Origin: SCRA01 sp035533275
GTDB taxonomy: Bacteria; Vulcanimicrobiota; Vulcanimicrobiia; Vulcanimicrobiales; SCRA01
Length of the DNA stretch: 7,920 bases
Reading direction: 5' to 3'
Assembly: GCA_035533275.1 (NCBI GenBank)
Contig: DATLUD010000041.1
Coordinates: 1 to 7,920, forward strand
The notes under the pieces are model-generated. The model worked only from the letters and a program-made list of their open reading frames with translations. It ran no database searches and was not told the origin of the DNA. Position numbers and translations under genes: made by a program. Position 1 is the stretch's first letter. Each line of letters begins with the position of its first letter. Positions 1 through 6,026 of this stretch are shown piece after piece.

Positions 1-432
1 ATCGAGTCCGGGAAGCACTGGCCAGGCGCCGCGCTTTTCGAGCGCATGGCCGCCTACCTCGGCGTCGAGCCTCCCGAGCTCTTCGCCATTCCGAAGCAGG
101 TGCGGCTTCCCACCCGCGACGCTCTGGTCAAGGAGCGCACGGAGGTCGCCGCCAACGGCTTTCGCTTGGAGATGAAGCGGCTTGACGGCTCGCTGACGCA
201 AATCGACTCGCCCGCCGCGCAAGCGTGCGCCGTCGTCATCGCCGGCAAGATCGCCGCCATCCATGCCGGCGGCCGGGAAGAACTTCTCCCCAGCGAAGTG
301 CTCTTTTTCACGCCGGGCGCGGAGCCGGTCTACGCGCACGCCCTCGGCGGGCGCGGCGCCGCGCTGCTCATCGTCAGCTACGGCGCGGGCGCCGCTGCAG
401 GGTCCGCCATCACGGCACCGGCATCGTGGTAG
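1..432 (+). CDS. XRE-family regulator with C-terminal cupin-like domain (5' end outside window)
   Basis: The reading frame is open from the first base, so the gene begins upstream. The 143 visible residues start with the tail of a helix-turn-helix XRE domain: IESGKHWPGA followed by an AAYLGV-PPELF stretch, the usual last helix of Cro/CI-type HTH domains. From about residue 50 to 129 there is a small beta-rich segment with cupin features: a VVIAGKIAA strand, a G-G turn, LLPSEVLFFTPG, then ALLIVSYG. This matches the short XRE-plus-cupin regulator architecture, a cytoplasmic DNA-binding protein with a small-molecule sensing barrel. The metal-binding histidines of classical cupins are not evident, since the spot after FFTPG reads AEPVYAHA, so ligand binding without metal is likely. 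Its 3' end overlaps the convergent membrane-protein gene by 55 bp. The target is unknown. The HTH part is fairly sure and the cupin part is moderately sure. Confidence 0.72.
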   Translation: MESGKHWPGAALFERMAAYLGVEPPELFAIPKQVRLPTRDALVKERTEVAANGFRLEMKRLDGSLTQIDSPAAQACAVVIAGKIAAIHAGGREELLPSEVLFFTPGAEPVYAHALGGRGAALLIVSYGAGAAAGSAITAPASW

Positions 433-2708
433 AGCACGCGGCCGCAATAGCGCTCGGCCATCGCGCGGCGCGCGGCGCGCACGGTCGCCGGAACGTCGGG
501 ATCCGTGCCCAGGACCAGCACCGCGCCGAGTCGCAGGGCCTCGCCGCACGCATCGTGGTCCAACGCGTCGTACACGAGCGCTTCCGGGAGCAGCATGCCC
601 ACGGAGCCGGCGCGGAGGTCCCACGTCACCACCCTCTGCGGGCGCAGCTTCAGGAGCGTCGCATAGACGCCGGCCGCCGCCTTGGTCGCGCTCCCGGCAG
701 CGGTTGCATCGCCAATAGGGGTAAAGCCAGCACTCGCGCCGCCGGCATGCGCGGCGCCGCCGCCGGCCGTTGTCACCCCGGTCGCGCGCACCGCCGCAGC
801 AAGCTGCGCATCGTAGAACGCCACCGCGCGCCCGCCGGCTAGCGCCCCGGCTGAGGCCAGAGCCACCGTGACCAACGCATAGGCGGCAGCCGCAACGCGA
901 GTCTGCGTGCCTCGCCGGCGCTTGCCGTCCCCGCTGGTTGAAGAGCGCGGGTCCCAAGCACGCGGACCGCCGGCCCGTGGATCGCCAGGAGGTGGATCGC
1001 CAACGGAGTGAGCGCCGCTGCGCCCGGTCCCGCCATAGCGCGCCACAGCGAGCAAGAGCACCACGGCCATCGCCGCCACCGGCACCGTGCTGCGCGTCAC
1101 CGCGTCGTTCCAGAAGATCGCCTGTACGTGAACCAGGCCCACCGCGGCGGCCAGCGCCGCAAGCGCCGCAAGCGCCGAAAGCGCCGCAAGCGCCGCACGC
1201 GGGGTACGCGGCGCCCACGTGGCGGAGAGCGTCAACAGCACGGCGCCGCAGGCCATGGCGGGGAGATCGAACCGCAACGAGGCGCCCGACGCCAATTGCG
1301 GCACGCTGCCTGCGAACCCGAACGGCGAGACCACGTAGAGCACGCCCACCAGCACACCGGCGACCGTCAAACTCACCCACGCCGCGCGCGACGAAACGTC
1401 TGACGAAGCGTCCAAGGGTGTCGGCCCGTCCCGGAGCGGCGCATCCTCCGGCCCCCGGCCTCCGCCACGCCGTCCGACCGCCAGCGCGGGCCACAGCGCG
1501 GGCCACAGCGCCAGACAGACCCACGGAACCACGGCCAACGCCAGCGCCGGCAGACCCGCGCGCCACAACGCCGACATCAACAGCGCAAGCCCGGCCAAGC
1601 CGTGCCCCGCGATCGTCGTGGCCCAAGGCTCGGCAACCGACGTGCTGGCGATCGGCACCACGGCGCTGGGCGCCAGCACCACGTCTCGCGCGATCCAAAG
1701 ACAGACCGGGATGAAGCCACCCAACACGTCGATGACGCGCTCGGAGAAGAGCCACCGCGCGGGCGCGGGCGCGGGCGCGGGCGCCGGCGCCCACCGGCCG
1801 CCGGATCGCACGGTCGCGCGCGCCACGAAGTGCGAGACCGCGGCGATCAGCGCCACCAGAACGCCCGAAGGCTTGATCAGCGTGCAGAGCGCCACGGCTC
1901 CGATGGTCGCGCGCGAGGAGCGCGAATGCAGCAGAACCCAGAGCACTTCCAACAGCGCCGCCGCCAGCCACACGTCGTTCTGCAGCGAGCCCGCTTGCGG
2001 CGCGGCAACGGGCGTGGCGATGAGCGCCGCGCCAACCAGCGCGCCGGCAAGCCCACCCGCCAGCGCGCCGGGAGTCGATCCCCATGCGGACATGCGCAGC
2101 ACCAGCAGCAGCGCCGCCACGGCGCCAGCCAGCGGCACCGACCAGCGTGCCCCCACGGCGATCAGTCCGGAGGCGAAGAGCTCGGAGCCGCCCGGGTACC
2201 ACCAGTAGCGCGTGCCGGTGGTCCACACCGAGTGCTCGTGCGCCCATGCCAGCGCGTTGGGCAGGTGATACGCCAGCGTGTCGCCGTCCAGCGGCGGGCG
2301 CACCATCTGAGGCCACGCCGCCAGCGCCACCGCCGCCACGGCGATCGCCAGACCCGTGACGTCCGCCGTTGAGCGGGCCGCACGTGGGGCGGGCCCGCCG
2401 CGCGCCGCACGGCGCGCCAGACCGCGCGCCGCGAGCGCCAAGAGCGCCGCCGCAACCAGACACGTCCAACCGTAGAGCGCGTGCGCGAATCCCAAGACGA
2501 ACGGAATGCCCACGCCGAGCACGACGGCGTTGCGCACGCGGTCGGCCAGGCGCGCCGCGGCGGAGCGCTCGTCGCCCGCGCCGAGCAACGGAGCGGCGGC
2601 CCACAGCAGGGTCAGCCAGATGACGGCCAACACGCCGCCGACCGCGCCCGCCGCCGCGAACCCGCCTACCGGGTCAGCCGTTGTGGGCCTCCGGCGGAAC
2701 AGCGGCAC
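378..2708 (-). CDS. GT-C-type integral membrane glycosyltransferase (776 aa)
   Basis: This is a very hydrophobic polytopic protein resembling phospholipid-carrier-dependent GT-C glycosyltransferases (PMT/ArnT/RgtA-like). Such enzymes take sugars from polyprenyl-phosphate donors on the outer side of the inner membrane. A first membrane segment lies near residues 17-40. After the helix at 117-132 comes PPLDGDTLAYHLPNALAW (138-155), which fits the first outer loop with its acidic residues and the D-x-YHLP signature. YWWYPGGSELFASG (168-181) and QNDVWLAA (243-250) also recur in this class. Many further membrane segments follow to about residue 625, then a roughly 135-residue non-membrane C-terminal tail. 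Hydrophilic, low-complexity loops at about 412-442 and 560-603 and short in-frame DNA repeats (including a 12-bp unit twice at 1482-1505 giving ALWPALWP) suggest a fast-changing sequence. The GTG start lies 35 bp inside the upstream GT2 gene, implying translational coupling. Acceptor and sugar cannot be read from the sequence. Confidence 0.75.
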   Translation of the reverse strand: MPLFRRRPTTADPVGGFAAAGAVGGVLAVIWLTLLWAAAPLLGAGDERSAAARLADRVRNAVVLGVGIPFVLGFAHALYGWTCLVAAALLALAARGLARRAARGGPAPRAARSTADVTGLAIAVAAVALAAWPQMVRPPLDGDTLAYHLPNALAWAHEHSVWTTGTRYWWYPGGSELFASGLIAVGARWSVPLAGAVAALLLVLRMSAWGSTPGALAGGLAGALVGAALIATPVAAPQAGSLQNDVWLAAALLEVLWVLLHSRSSRATIGAVALCTLIKPSGVLVALIAAVSHFVARATVRSGGRWAPAPAPAPAPARWLFSERVIDVLGGFIPVCLWIARDVVLAPSAVVPIASTSVAEPWATTIAGHGLAGLALLMSALWRAGLPALALAVVPWVCLALWPALWPALAVGRRGGGRGPEDAPLRDGPTPLDASSDVSSRAAWVSLTVAGVLVGVLYVVSPFGFAGSVPQLASGASLRFDLPAMACGAVLLTLSATWAPRTPRAALAALSALAALAALAAAVGLVHVQAIFWNDAVTRSTVPVAAMAVVLLLAVARYGGTGRSGAHSVGDPPPGDPRAGGPRAWDPRSSTSGDGKRRRGTQTRVAAAAYALVTVALASAGALAGGRAVAFYDAQLAAAVRATGVTTAGGGAAHAGGASAGFTPIGDATAAGSATKAAAGVYATLLKLRPQRVVTWDLRAGSVGMLLPEALVYDALDHDACGEALRLGAVLVLGTDPDVPATVRAARRAMAERYCGRVLYHDAGAVMADPAAAPAP
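1153..1197. repeat. 9-bp tandem repeat, five copies, inside the GT-C gene
   Basis: Five consecutive copies of agcgccgca lie here, the third with one change (agcgccgaa). The unit is a multiple of three, so copy-number changes keep the frame. On the coding (minus) strand it yields the Ala-Ala-Leu/Ser-Ala-Leu run near residues 505-521, in a predicted membrane helix. Confidence 0.85.
1759..1782. repeat. 6-bp tandem repeat (gcgggc x4) encoding an Ala-Pro run
   Basis: Four perfect gcgggc copies lie within the GT-C gene and are followed by the related gccggc. On the coding strand they give alternating Ala-Pro at about residues 307-317, in a loop between membrane segments. The stiff Ala-Pro stretch probably acts as a spacer. 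It is also a plausible slippage site that stays in frame. Confidence 0.8.
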
Positions 2709-3645
2709 CCGCGCCCGCCGTGACGCCCGCGGCCGAGTCCTCGCTGGCCACCAGATAGAGCGGGCGATCCTTGATCTCGTCGTAGATCCGGCCGACGTAC
2801 TCGCCCAAGATGCCGATGGTCACCAGCTGCACGCCTCCCAGCAGCAAGATCGCCAGCATCGTCGAGGTGTAGCCGGGCAGGTTGTACCCCAGCACATTGA
2901 GCACCAGCACCACGATGCCGTAGACGAACGCGAACCCGGCGATCGCGAAGCCCAGATACGTCGCCACGCGCAGCGGGACTTCCGAGAACGCCGTGATCCC
3001 GTCCAAGGCGAACTTGAGCATCTTGCGCAGCGGGTACTTCGTGTTTCCCGCGAAGCGCACGTCGCGGTCGTAGGGGATCCCCGTCTGCCGGTAGCCGACC
3101 CACGAGACCAGCCCGCGGATGAAACGGTGGCGCTCGCGCATGCCTTGGAGCGCATCGACCACGCGGCGGCTCATGAGCCGGAAGTCGCCCACGTCCACGG
3201 GGATCGACACGTTGGTCAGCCGCGACGTCACCCGGTAGAACATCGACGCCGTCCACAGCTTGAAGGGGCTCTCGCCGCGGCGCGTGCGGCGCACGGCGTA
3301 GACCACGTCGTAGCCCTCGCGCCATTTCGCCAGCATCTCGGGGATCAGCTCGGGTGGGTCCTGCAAGTCGCCGTCCATCAGCACCACGGCGTCGCCGCGC
3401 GTGCGGTCCAGCCCCGCCGTCGCCGCGATCTGGTGTCCGAAGTTTCGCGAGAGCTCCACCAGCACCAGCGCCGGATACTGCGCGAAGAGCGCGCGCGCCG
3501 CCGGTCCCGTGGCGTCGCGGCTGCCGTCGTTGACCAGCACGATCTCGTACGGCTCGCCGGCTTCGCGCAGCACGCCGTCCACGCGCCGCACCAGCTCCGG
3601 CACGATCCGCTCCTCGTTGAAGAGCGGGATCACCACGCTGATCAC
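2674..3645 (-). CDS. Family 2 glycosyltransferase, GtrB/ArnC/DPM-like, with two C-terminal membrane helices (323 aa)
   Basis: This enzyme is likely to transfer a sugar from a nucleotide donor to undecaprenyl phosphate at the cytoplasmic face of the inner membrane. The GT-A domain starts at once with SVVIPLFNEE (3-12), then VNDGSRDAT (38-46), SRNFGHQIAATAGLD (66-80) and the metal-binding DGD at 91-93 within MDGDLQDPPE. Family-typical motifs follow: VGDFRLMSRRVVDAL (152-166), RFIRGLVSWVGY (174-185), and AGNTKYPLRKMLKFALDGI (199-217). Two membrane helices lie at about 228-252 and 262-284, followed by GEYVGRIYDE. The length equals the usual 310-330 residues. The GTG start at 3645 overlaps the upstream stop as GTGA and places the first strand exactly at the N-terminus. 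The open frame runs further upstream but is out of frame with the upstream gene and is not protein-like there. It partners functionally with the downstream GT-C enzyme. Which sugar it carries is not visible. Confidence 0.93.
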   Translation of the reverse strand: MISVVIPLFNEERIVPELVRRVDGVLREAGEPYEIVLVNDGSRDATGPAARALFAQYPALVLVELSRNFGHQIAATAGLDRTRGDAVVLMDGDLQDPPELIPEMLAKWREGYDVVYAVRRTRRGESPFKLWTASMFYRVTSRLTNVSIPVDVGDFRLMSRRVVDALQGMRERHRFIRGLVSWVGYRQTGIPYDRDVRFAGNTKYPLRKMLKFALDGITAFSEVPLRVATYLGFAIAGFAFVYGIVVLVLNVLGYNLPGYTSTMLAILLLGGVQLVTIGILGEYVGRIYDEIKDRPLYLVASEDSAAGVTAGAGAAVPPEAHNG

Positions 3646-4589
3646 GGCGTCCGCAGCACCTTCACGCCCTGCCAGAAGAGCGGGAACATCAGCTCGTGGT
3701 GGCCGGTGAGCGAGAAGCCCTTCCCGTGCGTGCCCAGGTGCGGCCGGCGCACCACGTTGGTCGAGGGCCGGTACTGCCGGATGAAGTCGAAGTCGGCGGT
3801 GGTGAAGTCGCCGCCGTAGCCGAGATTGCGCGCCACGCTCACCGCCTTCAGGAAGACTTCCGGCAAGACGACCGCGGATCCGAAGTTGAGATAGACGCCA
3901 CCGTCGAGCAGCTCCGCCACCACCCCGGAGAGCAGGCGGAAATCGTAATGCGTCGCGGCGCCGATGGCGGCGCCGTCGGCTTGGGGATGCATGTGGACGA
4001 CGTCCGTGCCGATGGCCACGTGCACGGTGCAAGGGACGCCCGCCTGCGCGCAGGTCGCCAGCACGGAGGTCGAGGCGTAGGGCGCATTGCGCTCCAGCAG
4101 CATCTCGCCCAGCGCGCGCCCCAACCCCACCTCGGGGCCGCGCCGCGAGATCGCCTCGAGGATCGCCGCCGAGGTCTGCCCGGACATGCCGAACGAGCCG
4201 TCCTGCAACGCCGTGTCGACGTCCTCGGAGGTCTTGCCCACCAAGGCGAGCTCCACGTCGTGGATCGTGACGCTGCCGTTGGCGCAGACGGCGGAGATCG
4301 CGCCGCTGCGCACCAGGTCGCACACCAACGGGGCCAGCCCCACCTTCACCACGTGACCGCCCATGCCCAGCAGCACCGGCCGCGCTCGGTCGAGCGCCTG
4401 TGCAGTGCGAGCGGCGAGCTCCTTGATCGCGGCGGCGCCTAGAATGTTGGGGAGAGCATCCCACCAGTCGGCGAAGGAGGCGTTCGAGCTCACGCTGCGC
4501 CCGAGGTCGTCGCGCTGAACCTTCGAGGGACGCTCCTCGAGATCGGTGACCGAAATGCCGGAGAGATCGAGCGGTCTGAAGCTCATCAT
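3642..4589 (-). CDS. Deoxyhypusine-synthase-like protein of unknown substrate (315 aa)
   Basis: The overall pattern resembles the deoxyhypusine synthase (DHS) fold, an NAD-dependent aminobutyl-transfer family, though only distantly. Residues 71-86 hold a Gly-rich strand-loop (PVLLGMGGHVVKVGLA) followed by a helix and SAVCANGS (99-106). Later come IHDVELALVGKTSEDVD (109-125), GDG-like turns, THVAIGTDVVHMHPQADG-type sequence near 189-206, GGVYLNFGSAVVLPEVFLKA (230-249), and NVVRRP and GHHELMFPLFWQG toward the end. No catalytic lysine equivalent could be assigned, so the DHS reaction should not be assumed. The N-terminal start is taken at the paired ATGATG (4589 or 4586). A further in-frame GTG at 4670 would place the start inside the divergent lipoprotein gene and adds unconvincing sequence. 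No strong ribosome-binding site is seen upstream. The gene heads the operon and its stop overlaps the GT2 start. Alternatively it is an unrelated NAD-binding Rossmann family. Confidence 0.55.
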   Translation of the reverse strand: MMSFRPLDLSGISVTDLEERPSKVQRDDLGRSVSSNASFADWWDALPNILGAAAIKELAARTAQALDRARPVLLGMGGHVVKVGLAPLVCDLVRSGAISAVCANGSVTIHDVELALVGKTSEDVDTALQDGSFGMSGQTSAAILEAISRRGPEVGLGRALGEMLLERNAPYASTSVLATCAQAGVPCTVHVAIGTDVVHMHPQADGAAIGAATHYDFRLLSGVVAELLDGGVYLNFGSAVVLPEVFLKAVSVARNLGYGGDFTTADFDFIRQYRPSTNVVRRPHLGTHGKGFSLTGHHELMFPLFWQGVKVLRTP

Positions 4590-4652
4590 CGCGAGGACGA
4601 TTGGCGCAGGGACGAGGGACGGCCTCCCTCCGTGGCGCAGAGAGACCGGGTC
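4590..4652. promoter_or_regulatory. Divergent intergenic region with inverted and direct repeats
   Basis: This 63-bp gap must carry the upstream signals of both the leftward glycosyltransferase operon and the rightward lipoprotein gene. It contains an inverted repeat gaggga-5 nt-tccctc (4614-4630). The 8-bp direct repeat tggcgcag flanks it at 4602-4609 and 4633-4640, spaced 31 bp, about three helical turns. This layout would suit a shared operator. I could not recognise a convincing -35/-10 pair on either strand. Confidence 0.4.
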
Positions 4653-5390
4653 ATGCCCAAGGCCGTTCACCTACTGGCTGCCGTCCTCGTAGCCGGTACT
4701 CTGCTCGCCGCATGCTCGCGCGCGCCCCAACGGACCGCGCAGAGCACGGCGAGCCCCGTGCCGTCGGTCGCGCCGATCGCCACGCCCACGCCCACGCGGA
4801 CTCCGGCCCCCACGCCGAGCCCGACGCCGGCCCCCACGCCGAGCCCGACGCCGGCGCCCACGCCGAGCCCGACGCCAGCGCCCACGCCGAGCCCGACCCC
4901 CACGCCGACGCCCACCCCGACGCCGCACCGGATCTACGAGATCATCGCCACGCCGCGCCCCTCACCCACGCTTGCGCCGGCGGCGGCGCTGGATCACCAT
5001 CCGCGGGTCATCGCCGTCTCGGTGCACCAGGTGCGGCGCGCGCCGGTCCACCCCGAGCACGTCGAGCCGGTGTGGGACCGCTACGCCGGGCGCCTGGCGG
5101 CTCCGACCGATCCCCCGAAGATCTTCAGCGTGGAGATCTCCGACGACACGCCTGGGTCGGGTGAGACGGTCTCCGGCAAGGTGGTCACCACCACCAACGT
5201 CGCCGCGGTCACCGCGCGGATCGCCACGTTCTCCATCGGGCTGGACCGCAAGGATTACGGCGTCTTCACGCTCACGTACACGGTGCCGCACCTGCCGTTC
5301 TTCCTCAAGGGCGGCTACACGATGGTGGTCACGGCCATCACCCCCGACGGGCGCACCGTCAGCACCGACCTCCCCATCACCGTCCACTAG
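4653..5390 (+). CDS. Lipoprotein with (Ala/Ser/Thr)-Pro repeat linker and C-terminal Ig-like domain (245 aa)
   Basis: The N-terminus MPKAVHLLAAVLVAGTLLAAC is a lipoprotein signal peptide with lipobox LAAC, so Cys21 would be lipidated. The following Ser-Arg gives no obvious inner-membrane retention signal. Residues 40-92 form a Pro-rich rod built on APTPSPTP units, long enough to span or extend from an envelope layer. HRIYEIIATPRPSPTL and a segment with many His and Arg follow (114-145). From about residue 153 comes a beta-rich module (KIFSVEISDDTPGSGETVSG, then repeated hydrophobic strands) ending in DGRTVSTDLPITVH, which looks like a single Ig-like sandwich with alternating strands. The ATG at 4653 is preferred over the in-frame GTG at 4632, because it puts the charged and hydrophobic signal regions at the right distance. 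It faces the leftward operon across the intergenic region and ends 15 bp from the convergent gene. Function is unknown; an extracytoplasmic anchor or adaptor is a guess. Confidence 0.82.
   Translation: MPKAVHLLAAVLVAGTLLAACSRAPQRTAQSTASPVPSVAPIATPTPTRTPAPTPSPTPAPTPSPTPAPTPSPTPAPTPSPTPTPTPTPTPHRIYEIIATPRPSPTLAPAAALDHHPRVIAVSVHQVRRAPVHPEHVEPVWDRYAGRLAAPTDPPKIFSVEISDDTPGSGETVSGKVVTTTNVAAVTARIATFSIGLDRKDYGVFTLTYTVPHLPFFLKGGYTMVVTAITPDGRTVSTDLPITVH
4806..4901 (+). repeat. 24-bp in-frame repeat, four copies, encoding APTPSPTP
   Basis: The 24-bp unit begins gcccccacgccgagcccg and recurs with exact 24-bp spacing: gagcccgac occurs at 4817, 4841, 4865 and 4889. Later copies drift at third positions (gcg, cca, ccc). 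A further Thr-Pro run continues to 4925. The unit length keeps the frame, so copy number could vary linker length between strains. Confidence 0.9.
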
Positions 5391-5405
5391 CAGGGTGCAT
5401 CAGCA

Positions 5406-6026
5406 TCAGCGCTGATCGGCCCAGCGCCGCACCGTGTCGTGCTCGACCAGCCCTGCCCGCGCGATGAGCGTGCGGGCGGGAGGCTGCGCGCCCGCGGGAT
5501 CGGTTTCGGCGGTGTCCCAGGAGCCGCGCGTGTAGCGGTAGGTGAGCGTGGCGCCGTCGGGCAAGGCGATCGCGCAGCGCCACGTGACGCCGTCCACCTG
5601 CGCGCAGCGGACCTGATTGGCGTTCCATCCGCTCGCCGCGGTGGCCACGTAGACGGCGCTCCCCGGCGGAGTCGATGCGGGAACGCGCACGTCGAGCGTG
5701 ACGGTGACGCTCTGCGCCTGTGCCGCCTGCGCCCCCGCCGCGTGCGGCGGCGTGACGAAGAACGCCGCGGGAGCCTCGGCGGGAGGGACCCCTTGGGTGA
5801 ACGGACGGTCGGCCACGCGCAGGGCGCGGACCACGCCGCGCTCGTCGAGGGAGATCAGCACGTAGCGCCCGGGGGTCGCCTCGCGCTCCACGGCGGGGTC
5901 GAGGTCGGGGGCCACGCGCAGCGCGTCGCCGCTGGTGAGCACCAGCAAGCCGTCTTGCAGGGCCAGCACCTGCGCGTGGATGCGCAGGGCTACGGCAAGA
6001 GCGAGAGCGTGAACTGCGGCGACCAT
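5406..6026 (-). CDS. Envelope protein with C-terminal CBM20-like domain (206 aa)
   Basis: Residues 1-23 (MVAAVHALALAVALRIHAQV and on) are hydrophobic and may be a signal or anchor, though they lack a basic start. A short beta-rich segment follows (24-90), with ALRVAP and YVLISLDERGVVRALRV. After a linker at 92-105, the C-terminal part has the marks of a CBM20/glycogen-binding-type beta sandwich: VTVTLDVRVPASTPPGSAVY (107-126), ATAASGWN (128-135), VDGVTWRCAIALPDGA (144-159), then YRYTRGSWDTAE (163-174) and a closing WAD. Sugar-binding residues cannot be confirmed. The ATG at 6026 is preceded by GAAGGG five bases upstream. The gene starts 37 bp inside the upstream barrel gene. The domain is a paralogue of the truncated protein at the window's right end. 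Its partner or ligand is unknown. Confidence 0.68.
   Translation of the reverse strand: MVAAVHALALAVALRIHAQVLALQDGLLVLTSGDALRVAPDLDPAVEREATPGRYVLISLDERGVVRALRVADRPFTQGVPPAEAPAAFFVTPPHAAGAQAAQAQSVTVTLDVRVPASTPPGSAVYVATAASGWNANQVRCAQVDGVTWRCAIALPDGATLTYRYTRGSWDTAETDPAGAQPPARTLIARAGLVEHDTVRRWADQR

Noticed and set aside
3646..4464. Upstream extension of the GT2 frame to a 596-aa protein
   Set aside because: That part is the out-of-frame shadow of the DHS-like gene and rich in Arg, Gly and Ala. The family-typical N-terminus begins exactly at the GTG at 3645.
4632..4652. Upstream GTG start for the lipoprotein
   Set aside because: It adds MAQRDRV before the signal peptide and weakens the lipoprotein signal layout. 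ATG at 4653 gives a textbook lipobox distance.
4590..4670. GTG at 4670 as the start of the DHS-like protein
   Set aside because: It would overlap the divergent lipoprotein gene and add 27 residues without family resemblance. The ATGATG pair at 4589 is better placed.
4667..4915. Minus-strand frame of Val-Gly repeats opposite the lipoprotein linker
   Set aside because: It is the antisense reading of the APTPSPTP repeat. Its periodicity comes from the plus-strand repeat, and it has no start context or domain.
5405..5416. Palindrome atcagcgctgat at the convergent gene junction as a terminator
   Set aside because: It has no loop worth speaking of and no T-run, and it lies across the stop of the minus-strand gene. 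A small palindrome by chance is more likely.
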